A DNA stretch of 64,000 nucleotides from Prochlorococcus sp. AG-388-D03 (GCA_003279875.1 QCGN01000003.1:1-64000), one strand, 5' to 3'. Counted from the first letter of the stretch, positions 38,325 to 49,064 are shown. Program-made: numbers and translations. The notes: generated by a model from the sequence alone, not told the origin.

Positions 38325-38482
38325 AATTCAAAAGGTTTTTAATCTTAGTACGGCCGCAAAAATTGGCAGAATTATTTTAATGAGGGATTTTCACTCCTCA
38401 GAATTCTATTATCAGATATTTTGGATGTTTAATTTAAGATTAAGCTTCTAATAGCGGCTATACAGATTTTAGGTTTCAATGC

Positions 38483-38638
38483 TTAAAGAATAAATTCTTT
38501 AGACATTGTTCTTAGTTGATCTAAATTTAATCTATTTAAATATTCTATTATTTCACTAGAACTCTCCCTTGATTGAAGATTTTTGTTCTCGAAAATCAAG
38601 CTATTAGAAATTAATTCTACTAGATGTTCTTTATCCAT
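38483..38638 (-). CDS. Small protein, 51 aa
   Basis: MDKEHLVELISNSLIFENKNLQSRESSSEIIEYLNRLNLDQLRTMSKEFIL. Confidence 0.5.
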   Translation of the reverse strand: MDKEHLVELISNSLIFENKNLQSRESSSEIIEYLNRLNLDQLRTMSKEFIL

Positions 38639-38776
38639 AACCTCTTATAATTCAAAATTTTGAATTAATAACTTAAAATCTTGAATTCGAAACCTTTTTT
38701 TTCTTAGATTAAACCTTAATTTAATTTTTGGAATTTTTTTTGGTAAAAATTGATTTGTAAATTTGTGACTAAATTT

Positions 38777-38998
38777 TTATAAATTTTTCAAATCTTGATC
38801 TATTTTTTGCAGTCTTTCATTAAGTTCTTGCTTTTCTTTTAACAAAGATTTTTTCTTTATTTGAAGTTCCTTATTAAAAGGTGAATTGAAATATTTTTGA
38901 TATGCCAGAAAAAATACTGCTATTGCAACAATAATGCCAAGTGCTCCAATTATTAATAAGGGGGATGATGGAAAATCGTAAAATGGTACAGAAAGCAT
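38777..38998 (-). CDS. TM plus coiled-coil small protein
   Basis: N-terminal TM, Lys/Glu/Gln-rich C-terminus. Confidence 0.55.
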   Translation of the reverse strand: MLSVPFYDFPSSPLLIIGALGIIVAIAVFFLAYQKYFNSPFNKELQIKKKSLLKEKQELNERLQKIDQDLKNL

Positions 38999-39223
38999 TT
39001 GTTTTTTAAAATACTATCGTAGCTTTTATTCGATATAAATAATATAAGATAAATACCTAAATATTTTATCAATGTAGTCTTTGGTTTAAGTAGAAAAGTC
39101 TTTTTTAATAAAAAATTTTTTATTTCATATCTTCAAGTTTAAATTCCGATATAAATATGAGTAATTGTACAGGTGCCAAATAGATAATTACGAATAATCA
39201 TTAATATAGTTAATAGTTGGTTA

Positions 39224-39541
39224 ATGAAAAAAATAGTTAGAGAAGAAAATAATAATCAGTCTGAATTATGGTTTAGTTGGTTGACAAGAAAAATAAATTC
39301 TCATGAGGCTTTTAAAGACTTTGCTTCAGGTCAAAATCCTGAGGATGTAGCAAAGGATTTTATAGAAATTAATAGTTTAGGAATCTCAGACATTTTTGAT
39401 AGATTTGATGAGGAAGACAAAGAAACTCTTGATCAATTTCAAAAGCTATCGGAATGTGAATGGCATGTATTTAGAATTCTAAAAAAACAATTAGAGTCTC
39501 GAAATAAAGTAACTTTTGTAGATTTTAAAAAAAATAGATAA
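39224..39541 (+). CDS. Small ELWFSW-family protein
   Basis: SELWFSWLTRKI...LDQFQKLSECEWHVFRILKKQL; paralog at 51058-51324. Confidence 0.65.
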   Translation: MKKIVREENNNQSELWFSWLTRKINSHEAFKDFASGQNPEDVAKDFIEINSLGISDIFDRFDEEDKETLDQFQKLSECEWHVFRILKKQLESRNKVTFVDFKKNR

Positions 39542-39684
39542 AGTAAAAAATTAAAAAAGTTTAACAATATTTAGCGCTTTAACCTTTTGGTACGGGTTAA
39601 TGAACAAAATTGTTCGGTTTAACTATTAAAAGTTAATTCAATAGTGATTACTTTTTATTAGGTTGTAAAAAGTTAATACATGCT

Positions 39685-39816
39685 ATGAAAAACCTTATTA
39701 CCCCCTTCTCAATTTTTAATTTTAAAAGGAATACAAATAAAAATTCAAAAGTAAACACTTTGGTTAATAAAGAAAACTTAGTTCACTACCGAAGAGATTT
39801 AGATTCTTTAGGCTAA
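39685..39816 (+). CDS. Small protein, 43 aa
   Basis: MKNLITPFSIFNFKRNTNKNSKVNTLVNKENLVHYRRDLDSLG. Confidence 0.45.
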   Translation: MKNLITPFSIFNFKRNTNKNSKVNTLVNKENLVHYRRDLDSLG

Positions 39817-39832
39817 ATTCTTAAGTTTTTTT

Positions 39833-40168
39833 TTAAATCAATTTTGATCTCCCATTCCCAGATTTCCCAAAACCCAGCCATATAAACCATATTATCCATC
39901 CAAAAATTGGTACTAAATTTATAAAAATCCATTTCCAGTTTTTTCCAAAGTCTCTTAATCTTCTAATATCAATTGCTATTTGAGGAAGAATACATATAAT
40001 TCCATAAATGTTAAAACCAAATGTTCTTAAAAATATTGGAATGGTAAAAATAGATATAATAATATTAGCTAATTGAACCCACCACCAATCAGATCTTGAT
40101 GTTGTGCTATTGAAGTCTGTAGCTTTAAGCCAGAATTGTTGATAAGCATTAAAAAATTTCTTATACAT
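39833..40168 (-). CDS. DUF805 family membrane protein
   Basis: TTSRSDWWWVQLANI...DIRRLRDFGKNWKWIFINLVPIFGWI. Confidence 0.85.
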   Translation of the reverse strand: MYKKFFNAYQQFWLKATDFNSTTSRSDWWWVQLANIIISIFTIPIFLRTFGFNIYGIICILPQIAIDIRRLRDFGKNWKWIFINLVPIFGWIIWFIWLGFGKSGNGRSKLI

Positions 40169-40254
40169 TAGTTCTAATTTTTACTATCAAGTCAATAAAC
40201 TCTTTTTAGGGTAGTATTAGCTTAAATTTTTCTTAGTATATTAATTTCCTAAAA

Positions 40255-40419
40255 TTAAATAGGATCAAATAAATTAACTTTATTTTCAATTATGCTTTGA
40301 TTTTCATTTTGATTCGGCAATGTACAAAAACCGTCCTTACAAATAATATTTTCTTTTTCATGTTTCAATGATGAAGAAAACTGTTTTTCTTTTGAATTAT
40401 TTGATGATTCAATTTGCAT
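40255..40419 (-). CDS. Small protein, 54 aa
   Basis: MQIESSNNSKEKQFSSSLKHEKENIICKDGFCTLPNQNENQSIIENKVNLFDPI. Confidence 0.5.
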   Translation of the reverse strand: MQIESSNNSKEKQFSSSLKHEKENIICKDGFCTLPNQNENQSIIENKVNLFDPI

Positions 40420-40954
40420 CTATAAAATTAATATGATTATTAATAAATTAATAACTAAATTTATATGTATAGGCAACAAAATTAATAATATTTATCTTTT
40501 ACTTCTTTTTTTGATTAGGCAGGTCTCTCCAAAATAAGGCCATGATATATATAAACAAAGATATAGAAAAAATATAAAGTAGGGAATTAAGATGCATTTT
40601 TAGTATTCTTTAAGCAAATTTATTAAAACAAAATATTGATCTAATAAGAGAGAAATGTCCTTCTATATTAAAATAAATTTTTTTCTATTTAAACTTCATT
40701 TGAAGTTATTATTTTTATTTATTTATATATTTAACATTAAAATTAAATAAGGATATGTCTATTTTTTTTCTCTACTCATTTCTTTAAGGGCTTTATTACC
40801 TTCTTTAAGTGTATTAATAACCAACCAAGAGAGTAGGAAAATAATAAAAACAGCTAAAGAAACTAGTGATATATAATTAGGATAAGCCAATTTATCTACT
40901 GTTGGAATAATTATACTAATTAATAATTTTATCTAAGTATTTAGAAAATGTTTT

Positions 40955-41179
40955 TTAATTCTTAGAGGTTGAATATGCTGGTATTAACATTCCACCATCT
41001 TGATCATCATTATCATCGTCAAATCCACCACCCAAAAATAATTCTACTAAAACTAATATTGCTATAGGGTAGAAACACCATAGAACTGCCGTTAATGGAC
41101 TTATCGCGGATGATGTTGAATAAATTTCTGTCATATAAACAAGATAATCAAAAAAAATATAAATTGTGGATATTTTCAT
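40955..41179 (-). CDS. Single-TM protein with acidic DDDNDDQDGG tail
   Basis: ORF track; motif shared with 42223-42357. Confidence 0.6.
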   Translation of the reverse strand: MKISTIYIFFDYLVYMTEIYSTSSAISPLTAVLWCFYPIAILVLVELFLGGGFDDDNDDQDGGMLIPAYSTSKN

Positions 41180-41437
41180 CTGTTGTCTAGTCTCAAATTT
41201 TATAGTTCAACTTACAAAAATTTAGATTTTCGCCTGTCATGCAAGTCGATTAGAGAAAAACTTAATAAGAATTTGTGTTCTTATTAGAAATCTAAATATT
41301 GGTTTCTTAGTTATCAAATTTCTGTAAAGAATTTATTCTTGACATATTGAGATATGTTCATGTAACTAATGTTACTTAACAATAATTGTGTAATTTAAAT
41401 TGAAAAACTATTATTTATTTTGATTTTATAGTTTCTT

Positions 41438-41587
41438 ATGTTCTCTTTCACTTTTGACCCTTTAGCTGCAATTTTTGGTATTTCTGGGATAGTAGGGTTC
41501 TTTTTCTTTGTGTCCTCAGCAAAAGGCACATCAAGTATTAATACAGGTCCTAAAAAAGATTTTGAAACTATAAAAACTGAAAAGTAA
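41438..41587 (+). CDS. TM microprotein, 49 aa
   Basis: MFSFTFDPLAAIFGISGIVGFFFFVSSAKGTSSINTGPKKDFETIKTEK. Confidence 0.6.
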   Translation: MFSFTFDPLAAIFGISGIVGFFFFVSSAKGTSSINTGPKKDFETIKTEK

Positions 41588-41637
41588 TATTAAAATTATT
41601 TTTACTATCAATATCTTTTATAAAGATTTATCAATCA

Positions 41638-41907
41638 TTAACTATCCCATTGTTTAGAAATAAATATTAGAAAATTCTCAATGTCTTCTTCGGGGCAATT
41701 AGTTTGATTTTGTAAATTAATACATGTTTGTTTTATCGTTTCGAATGCTTCTTTGACAGTTTCATTCTTTTGGATAACTTCGAAATATTCATTGTCTGTG
41801 AAAGTCATGAAAAATATATGTTTTACAATTAATTTACAAGATAATATTAGCTTATTTATAGAAATTGGTGTATTGCTGGAAAAAATATTTTTAAAATCTA
41901 TTCTCAT
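41638..41907 (-). CDS. Hypothetical protein, probable start at MTFTDNEYFEVIQ
   Basis: ORF track. Confidence 0.45.
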   Translation of the reverse strand: MRIDFKNIFSSNTPISINKLILSCKLIVKHIFFMTFTDNEYFEVIQKNETVKEAFETIKQTCINLQNQTNCPEEDIENFLIFISKQWDS

Positions 41908-42222
41908 AATCTTAAGTGTTTTTAAACCTTTTATTTATTTGTCATTATCAAGAAAAGTCTCTCAGGGAATTTAACTAAGTCTCATGATTAAAGTAAATAA
42001 CTTTGTCCTGTTTCCGTTTTAATTTTTTGCTTCCACTTCAATTATTAAATAATGAATTATTGTTGTAGCTATTTATGGGTTACGATAAGAATTTTTTCAC
42101 AAGAAAAATAACTCATTAAAATTACTATATGTACATTGTTAATTCAAACTATATTTGAACATTGTTAATTAATTTACAAATATATTTTTTTTTCTATTAA
42201 TATCTAAGAAATACTTTTATTA

Positions 42223-42357
42223 ATGGACGAGCTCTCAGCCCTTTCTATTTCAATATCTATTGCATCGTTAGGAATATATTGTTTATTTTTCGCTTCAAGT
42301 GATGATGATGATCAAGATGGAGGTCACTTGGTAAAGTCGTCTCAAAAAATTAATTAG
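42223..42357 (+). CDS. TM microprotein with DDDDQDGG motif
   Basis: MDELSALSISISIASLGIYCLFFASSDDDDQDGGHLVKSSQKIN. Confidence 0.6.
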   Translation: MDELSALSISISIASLGIYCLFFASSDDDDQDGGHLVKSSQKIN

Positions 42358-42554
42358 CTTAGGTAAATAACATAATACCTAATAAGGATTTATAGCCTAT
42401 AAAGCCAGCATATAAACAGGATATAAAAATTAAATATACTTCAAAAATACCAAGTGTCTTTTTCTTTAAAATTTTCATATTTAAAATAGTTCTAAAATAA
42501 TTTTATTTATTTTTTTTTCTAATAACATGAGTATTTATTACAAAGACTTATCTT

Positions 42555-43427
42555 TTATAGAATTACAAAACATAACCCTAAAAACAATAATACAGTAAAA
42601 AATATTATGGTCTTTGTTATCTGCCCTTCTTCTTTTTTTGCGTAAAAAAGAGAAATTACTGGAGATGTACTTAGCAAAGTCCATCCTATGCCCAAAGGAA
42701 GAGTCTTGAAAACAATTTGTTGAAGCAATATTCCTAAATTTGTGCCTAAAAATATCGAGAGTAGAAATCTTTTTTGATCATTACTATCTAATTTTTTTAA
42801 GAAGAAATCAACTCTAAAATTATTTATCGTTATTAAAAAAATTATTGCTCCAAGTAACCTGATCTCTGTTGTTTGGAATGGAGATAAATCTCTTTCTAAA
42901 AAGACCATTCGAGATAAAAGACCACCTAAAACAGCACATAAGACTGATAAAAGTGGATATATATAAATTTTAAAATTATTTTTTTTAATTGTGGTTAAGC
43001 TATTAACTACAAGATTATTTCTTTTCTTAAGTAAAGTGAAAAGTGAAATCGATATAATTACTATTCCCAAATAAGATCTAAGTGTTAAATTTTCATTAAT
43101 AAAAATTTGACCAGATAATGCAGCTAAAAGTGGGGATGCTGTTTCTATAGATAAAGTTTTTCTTGTTCCAATTAATTGTAATGACTTTAAATAAAAAGTA
43201 TCTCCTAAACCTATCCCTATAACTCCACTTAACAGGAGAGTAAGCACAGATTTAAGATCATTCATAATACTCATATTGGTAAATGCCGGCAGAAAAATTA
43301 GAAATGCGATTATATTTTTTACTAAATTAATATCTATGGATTTATACTTTTCAGTCTGAGATCGCCATATAAAACATGCATAAGTCCAAGATATAGTTGC
43401 TCCGAATGCAGAAATAATTCCAATCAA
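42555..43427 (-). CDS. EamA/DMT-type transporter
   Basis: Two repeated 5-TM halves, WTYACFIWR...ETASPLLAALSGQIFINE. Confidence 0.85.
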   Translation of the reverse strand: MIGIISAFGATISWTYACFIWRSQTEKYKSIDINLVKNIIAFLIFLPAFTNMSIMNDLKSVLTLLLSGVIGIGLGDTFYLKSLQLIGTRKTLSIETASPLLAALSGQIFINENLTLRSYLGIVIISISLFTLLKKRNNLVVNSLTTIKKNNFKIYIYPLLSVLCAVLGGLLSRMVFLERDLSPFQTTEIRLLGAIIFLITINNFRVDFFLKKLDSNDQKRFLLSIFLGTNLGILLQQIVFKTLPLGIGWTLLSTSPVISLFYAKKEEGQITKTIIFFTVLLFLGLCFVIL

Positions 43428-43452
43428 AATTAATAATTTTTTAAAATTTTTA

Positions 43453-43551
43453 CTTTATAAATTGTGTAAATGCTAAAAAGAACACATATAGAAGAATAAT
43501 AAATCCTGGTAGATATTGTATTAAATACTTTAATTTATTAGTTTCCATGAT
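43453..43551 (-). CDS. TM microprotein, 32 aa
   Basis: METNKLKYLIQYLPGFIILLYVFFLAFTQFIK. Confidence 0.4.
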
Positions 43552-43800
43552 ATTTAAATTTGATATTGATATTTGAATAATATAAAGTCTTTATACGGCC
43601 AATAGATAGTGATTAATAAAGAAGCTACATAAGGCTTAATACTAACCATAAATAAAGTGATTACACAATACGGTAATAAGATTATGAATTAAACATTTTT
43701 TATTTTATAACCAATAGCATTATTTAATATGTTGAATCTATCACTAAGTAATTACTTTATTAAATAAATATCTAATAATTAAAATAAGTTTATAATTAAA

Positions 43801-43953
43801 ATGGAAATAATTAACAAATATGAGCTTTCATTAGGTCTAGAGCCTTTCGATGTTTTAGGTTTTAGATCAGAAGAAGAACTTAACCAGGAAATTTCAAAGC
43901 TTATTGAAGTTAGAAGTGAATTCAAAAACAAATCTAAAATAAATTCAATTTAA
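43801..43953 (+). CDS. Small protein, 50 aa
   Basis: MEIINKYELSLGLEPFDVLGFRSEEELNQEISKLIEVRSEFKNKSKINSI. Confidence 0.5.
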   Translation: MEIINKYELSLGLEPFDVLGFRSEEELNQEISKLIEVRSEFKNKSKINSI

Positions 43954-43987
43954 TGCTTTTTACAAAAACTTATTCTCACAACATATT

Positions 43988-44224
43988 TTAAAAATTTCCT
44001 TTTCTATTTGGATATAAGCTTTCTAACTTTCTTCTCCTTTCGGTTTTAGCGTTAATTCTCTCTTCCTTCTCTTTCTTCTTTATTTCGTCATTTATTTTAT
44101 TTTGTCTATACCCAAACCAAAGAAGTATCCATATAAATGTAGTTATTAGTAAAAGAGCCATATATTGGCTCGTCATGGGAAAGCTGGCTTCAGAATATTT
44201 AACGTAGGAAAGTAAATTAACCAT
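43988..44224 (-). CDS. TM plus charged-tail small protein
   Basis: ORF track. Confidence 0.55.
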   Translation of the reverse strand: MVNLLSYVKYSEASFPMTSQYMALLLITTFIWILLWFGYRQNKINDEIKKKEKEERINAKTERRRKLESLYPNRKGNF

Positions 44225-44412
44225 TTAATTAAAATAATATATAAAAATTTATTGTGTGCTTACATAAATGATAAAGTTTAAAACTTTTATCATTATTATC
44301 AATATCTCGAGATAATTTACTATGAATAAAAAATTATAATTTAATGATTTTTTTTATCTAATAAATTGAATTGCTATTATCAAAGTAAGGAGAATATTGT
44401 GCTTTAACATTT

Positions 44413-45660
44413 TTGGACATTTTTGATTTAGTAGTAATTGGTGGTGGGGCAGCAGGTTTCATGACAGCTGTAACAGCCGCTGAAAATGGTGTTAAAAGTA
44501 TAAAAATTCTTGAAGGTTCTTTAAAACTTATGGAGAAAGTTAGGATAAGTGGGGGAGGGAGATGCAATGTAACACATGCATCATGGATACCTAATGAGTT
44601 GGCAGAAAATTACCCCCGAGGTGGAATTAAGCTTTTAGAATCGTTTAATCGTTTTGCCGCTGGGGATGCATTAGATTGGTTTGAGAAAAGAGGATTGAGC
44701 TTAAAAATTGAGTCAGATCAAAGAGTATTTCCTGTATCAGATTCATCTTTAGATGTAATAAGTTGCTTAAAAAAAAATGCAATAGCTAAAGGTGTAAAGA
44801 TATCAACAAAATTTTTTGTTAAAGAAATTTTAAAAACTCCAGATAACCTTTTCACTATTTTAAACACTGATAAAGATTCGATAACTACTAAAAATATTGT
44901 TCTCTCAACAGGCGGACACCCAAGTGGACATAAATTAGCTAAAAGCCTTGGTCATAGAATAATAAAACCTGTTCCATCGCTTTTTACTTTCACTTCTAAA
45001 GAAACTCAATTGAATGAATGTAGTGGAGTTTCTATTAAGAATATCGATATTGAAATTCAAATAAATAATAAGTCTTTTAAAAATAGGGGAGATTTACTAA
45101 TAACTCATTGGGGGTTTAGCGGTCCTGCCGTTTTAAAGCTCTCTTCATTAGCTGCAAGAGAGTTATTTGACCAAAAATATAAATGTAAATTAATAATTAA
45201 ATGGTCAGACTTGGAATATGAAGAGTTAAAAGAAAAAATAAATAAAATAAAATTAAATAATGGCAAATTAAACTTAATAAATTTAAGACCCCTACCATTG
45301 CTAACTAAAAGATTGTGGATATTCTTATTAAATAAAATGAATATTAATAAAGATAAGAAGTGGGCAGATCTTCTTGCTAATGAAAGAGAGATAATGATAA
45401 ATAGTCTCTTAAAAGATATATATAATATTTCAAGCAAAGGCCCATTTGGGGAGGAATTTGTCACCTCTGGGGGAGTGTCAATTAATGAAGTTGATTTTAA
45501 AAGTATGGAAAGTTTAATATGCCCAGGTTTATTTTTTTCTGGTGAGATTCTTAATGTTGATGGAATTACTGGGGGTTTCAATTTTCAACATTGTTGGACT
45601 AGTGGATGGCTGGCAGGACAAGCAGTTTCAGAATTATTTAATAAAGTAACAAATCAATAA
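44413..45660 (+). CDS. HI0933-family FAD-dependent oxidoreductase
   Basis: DLVVIGGGAAGFMTAVTAAENG...ISGGGRCNVTHA...DGITGGFNFQHCWTSGWLAG. Confidence 0.9.
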   Translation: MDIFDLVVIGGGAAGFMTAVTAAENGVKSIKILEGSLKLMEKVRISGGGRCNVTHASWIPNELAENYPRGGIKLLESFNRFAAGDALDWFEKRGLSLKIESDQRVFPVSDSSLDVISCLKKNAIAKGVKISTKFFVKEILKTPDNLFTILNTDKDSITTKNIVLSTGGHPSGHKLAKSLGHRIIKPVPSLFTFTSKETQLNECSGVSIKNIDIEIQINNKSFKNRGDLLITHWGFSGPAVLKLSSLAARELFDQKYKCKLIIKWSDLEYEELKEKINKIKLNNGKLNLINLRPLPLLTKRLWIFLLNKMNINKDKKWADLLANEREIMINSLLKDIYNISSKGPFGEEFVTSGGVSINEVDFKSMESLICPGLFFSGEILNVDGITGGFNFQHCWTSGWLAGQAVSELFNKVTNQ

Positions 45661-45745
45661 GTTTATCTTTTTTTTATTAAGTATTAAAAGGAAAAAGGTT
45701 TTTAACCAGAGATTAATTTTAAAGTTTAAAAACTCAAAAAGAATA

Positions 45746-46495
45746 ATGCAAAATCTAATTCCTAAAAAGGAAGAAGAAGAAAAAAGGTTAAAAGCATTAG
45801 CCGAATATCGGATATTGGGAACTAAACCAGAATCCTGTTATGACGATATTACAAAAATAGCAGCATCCACATGTGATGTCCCAATATCTTTAATGACTTT
45901 AGTTGATAGAGATAAGCAATGGTTTAAGTCAAAAGTGGGCCTTGAAATTAATCAAACACCAAGGGATTGGTCATTTTGTACGCACGCAATAAAAGAAAAT
46001 AATCCATTAATTATTAAAGATGCTTTTCAGGATGAAAGATTTATAAATAATCCCCTAGTAACGGGCGATCCTAAAATTAGGTTTTATGCTGGTTTCCCTC
46101 TTAAAAATAAAGATGGTAATAAGCTTGGAACTCTTTGTGTAATTGATAGGAAACCGGGTAATCTTTCTCCTAAGCAATACAATGTAATGGAATTGTTATC
46201 CAGGCAAATAGTTTCATTCTTGGAGTTGAGAAAGAAATCTTTATCTTTATTAGAGGCATTGTCTGATTTGCATAAACAAGAAGGCATATTGTCAGTCTGT
46301 TCTTATTGCAGGGAAGTAAAAAATAATGATGGTGATTGGATTCATCTAGAAAAATACCTCTCTAAGATAAGTGATATTAGATTTAGTCATGGGGTCTGTG
46401 ATGTTTGTATGGAAAAGCATTTTCCAGATGTAGTTGAGGTATGGAATAAAAAAGATTCTTTTCAGGAGGGGCAGAAAAGATTCTTAGATTCTTAA
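45746..46495 (+). CDS. GAF-domain protein with Cys-pair C-terminus
   Basis: EYRILGTKPESCYDDITKIAA...DRDKQWFKSKVGL; SVCSYCREVKNNDGDWIHLEKYL...FSHGVCDVCMEKHFP. Confidence 0.85.
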   Translation: MQNLIPKKEEEEKRLKALAEYRILGTKPESCYDDITKIAASTCDVPISLMTLVDRDKQWFKSKVGLEINQTPRDWSFCTHAIKENNPLIIKDAFQDERFINNPLVTGDPKIRFYAGFPLKNKDGNKLGTLCVIDRKPGNLSPKQYNVMELLSRQIVSFLELRKKSLSLLEALSDLHKQEGILSVCSYCREVKNNDGDWIHLEKYLSKISDIRFSHGVCDVCMEKHFPDVVEVWNKKDSFQEGQKRFLDS

Positions 46496-46581
46496 AATCT
46501 ATGATTTAATTTTTAATTGAAAGTATTTTTTGGACGAATATATATTTAAACAGTTAGTATTGTATAAATTTTGACTTACAA

Positions 46582-47067
46582 ATGTTACTAGGAACTTTAT
46601 TTAATGGTGAAATAGCTAAAAGTGCATTAGTTGCTTATATTCATTATTTGGGGATAATACTTTGCTTTGGATCTCTTTTATTTGAAAGGTTGACTTTAAA
46701 AGTTGACCTTAATAGAAACCAAACTATTTCAATGGTTGTTGCAGATGTTATTTATGGCTTGGCTGGTGTAGCAATATTAGTTACTGGAATTCTAAGGGTA
46801 AAATATTTTGGACAAGGAGGTGCTTTTTATACAGAAAATCCAATTTTTTGGATTAAAGTCTCTCTCTATATTTTGGTTGGATTATTGTCTTTATACCCAA
46901 CAACAACTTATATTTTATGGGCAATACCATTGAGTAAAAATAAATTACCTGAGATCTCAGAAAAACTTGTAAAAAGATTTAGATTTATTATCACTACTGA
47001 ATTAGTAGGTTTTGCGACTATACCTCTTTTTGCGACTTTAATGGCCAGAGGTGTAGGTCTAGGTTGA
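46582..47067 (+). CDS. DUF2214-like membrane protein
   Basis: LVAYIHYLGIILCFGSLLFERLTLK...DVIYGLAGVAILVTGILRVKYFGQG. Confidence 0.8.
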   Translation: MLLGTLFNGEIAKSALVAYIHYLGIILCFGSLLFERLTLKVDLNRNQTISMVVADVIYGLAGVAILVTGILRVKYFGQGGAFYTENPIFWIKVSLYILVGLLSLYPTTTYILWAIPLSKNKLPEISEKLVKRFRFIITTELVGFATIPLFATLMARGVGLG

Positions 47068-47630
47068 AAAATTTTTTTATTGAAAGAAGTTGTTTAATAA
47101 GCACAAATGGAGAATATAGATGGAGTTTAAGTTTTAAAATAAATACATCAAAAAAAGAAATAATTTTCATTGGTCTAAATCCATCTCTTTCAAATTCAAC
47201 TTATATTGATAATACAACGAGGAAAATAATCAAAATCTGCAAAAACTATAATTATGGAAAGCTTAAAATAATAAATCTTTTCGCTTTAATTTCCAAAACG
47301 CCTGATAAATTATTGATTCATAAGAATCCAGTTGGCTATTTAAATAATAAGTTTATAAATAAAAGTTTAAAATATTGGTCTGCAAATAAAAATTGTCACT
47401 TGTGGTTGGGCTGGGGTAATAAGGGGATCTTTCTTAATAGAAATTACAAAATTTATAAAAAAATAATGAATTATTATTTAATAAAAAAAGATAATTTTGT
47501 TAATCCTTTAGGTCCGCTTTTAATAAAAAAAACAAAAAAAGAAAATCCTATACATCCCTTATATTGCTCTGATAATTCCACTCTCCAAGCTGTATCACTT
47601 GAAAGCGATTTGATTTATACAAAAGTTTAA
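47064..47630 (+). CDS. DUF1643-like protein
   Basis: RWSLSFKINTSKKEIIFIGLNPSLSNSTYIDNTTRKIIKICKNYNYGKLKIINLFAL. Confidence 0.8.
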   Translation: MKNFFIERSCLISTNGEYRWSLSFKINTSKKEIIFIGLNPSLSNSTYIDNTTRKIIKICKNYNYGKLKIINLFALISKTPDKLLIHKNPVGYLNNKFINKSLKYWSANKNCHLWLGWGNKGIFLNRNYKIYKKIMNYYLIKKDNFVNPLGPLLIKKTKKENPIHPLYCSDNSTLQAVSLESDLIYTKV

Positions 47631-47683
47631 GAGGTGATTTATTTAAAATTATGTTAAGGTAAATTCAAGGTACTGGTTAAATT

Positions 47684-47812
47684 ATGAATAATAAAAAGCA
47701 GCTACAAAAACTAAAGAATTTAAATGTAAAAGCTGAAAAATGCCTTACGAGAGACGAAGCAAGAACTATATTGATAAAGGCTACTAAAGCGCAAAATAAA
47801 ATTAATTTCTAA
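47684..47812 (+). CDS. Small basic protein, 42 aa
   Basis: MNNKKQLQKLKNLNVKAEKCLTRDEARTILIKATKAQNKINF. Confidence 0.55.
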   Translation: MNNKKQLQKLKNLNVKAEKCLTRDEARTILIKATKAQNKINF

Positions 47813-47911
47813 ATTTCAATAGTTATTTTTTTCATTAGGAATAATCCTTACTAAAATTTTTACAAATATTTTTTTAATTACTTAGAATTTTTCTAATTTA
47901 TTTTAGTTTTA

Positions 47912-48643
47912 ATGGTTTTTAATATTATCAAATTAAGAAAATCTAATGAAAGATTTAAATCAAATAGAGAATGGCTTGATTCAAAGCACTCATTTTCTTT
48001 TGCAGAACACAGGGATCCAATCTGGGATAATTTTGGAAAAATTAGAGTAATTAATGAAGATATAATTTCTCCTAATTCAGGATTTAGTACTCACTCTCAT
48101 TCAAATATGGAGATAGTCACAATTGTTATAAAAGGTGAAATTACGCATAGAGATTCATTAAATAACTTAGGAATAATTTGTGAAGATGAAGTACAGGTCA
48201 TGTCTGCAGGAACAGGAATTTCTCATAGTGAGAAAAATGAAAAAAATATAGACTGTAAATTGTTTCAAATATGGATATATCCGGATGTTCAAAATCTCAA
48301 GCCCTCATACAATCAAATGTCAATTAAGAATATATCTGGCAATAATTTGATTATTGATTCTTTTAAAAAAAACAATTCCCTACTCTGTATTAATCAAGAA
48401 ATTTCTATATGGCGATGTAAATATAATCGTTTAAACGAAAAGTATTTGCCTTCAGAAATAAAAAATTTTAATTGGATTCAAATAATAGAAGGTGATTTAT
48501 TGATAAGAGAGAAAAATAATAAATCAAATAAATATCTTTCTTCGGGAGATGGCTTGGGCTTTGAAATTTCTGATTTTAGTGATATCGATATTGAATCTGA
48601 TACTGAGGTCGATCTTCTCTTATTTTCTATGCAAAATATATAG
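47912..48643 (+). CDS. Pirin-family protein
   Basis: WLDSKHSFSFAEHRDP...FSTHSHSNMEIVTIVIKGEITHRDS. Confidence 0.95.
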   Translation: MVFNIIKLRKSNERFKSNREWLDSKHSFSFAEHRDPIWDNFGKIRVINEDIISPNSGFSTHSHSNMEIVTIVIKGEITHRDSLNNLGIICEDEVQVMSAGTGISHSEKNEKNIDCKLFQIWIYPDVQNLKPSYNQMSIKNISGNNLIIDSFKKNNSLLCINQEISIWRCKYNRLNEKYLPSEIKNFNWIQIIEGDLLIREKNNKSNKYLSSGDGLGFEISDFSDIDIESDTEVDLLLFSMQNI

Positions 48644-48647
48644 TAAT

Positions 48648-48962
48648 TTAATCTTGAGATTCTTTGTTAAATGCATTTAAAGCTTGCAATGCCATATTAA
48701 GGTGAACTTCCATTGCTCCTAATGCCATTAAAGAATTAGAAGATTTATCCTTTAATAAGTTTTTGTTTCGCTTAGAGATTGTTTTAATAACATCTTTGGT
48801 TGCTGTTTCCCAATTACTTATTAATTCATCAAATTCTATTTTTTCTAAATCACCAGTATTTATTGTGTCATCCGAGGTATGTAATTCTTTTTGAGCATTT
48901 AGCATCAAATAAGTTAATTTTTTATGACTTATTGCTTGAGGTAAATTGTTAGATTCACTCAT
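48648..48962 (-). CDS. Hypothetical helical protein
   Basis: ORF track. Confidence 0.6.
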   Translation of the reverse strand: MSESNNLPQAISHKKLTYLMLNAQKELHTSDDTINTGDLEKIEFDELISNWETATKDVIKTISKRNKNLLKDKSSNSLMALGAMEVHLNMALQALNAFNKESQD

Positions 48963-49064
48963 GTTTAGTAATAATTTATATTGTAAATTTAACTAAATGA
49001 GGGATAATTTGCTAGTAGTGAATTGGTTGTAATGACCGACCTGATAATTAGAATAAGTAAATTT

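Noticed and set aside
45105-45581. 158-aa minus-strand ORF
   Set aside because: Antisense to the clear HI0933-family oxidoreductase.
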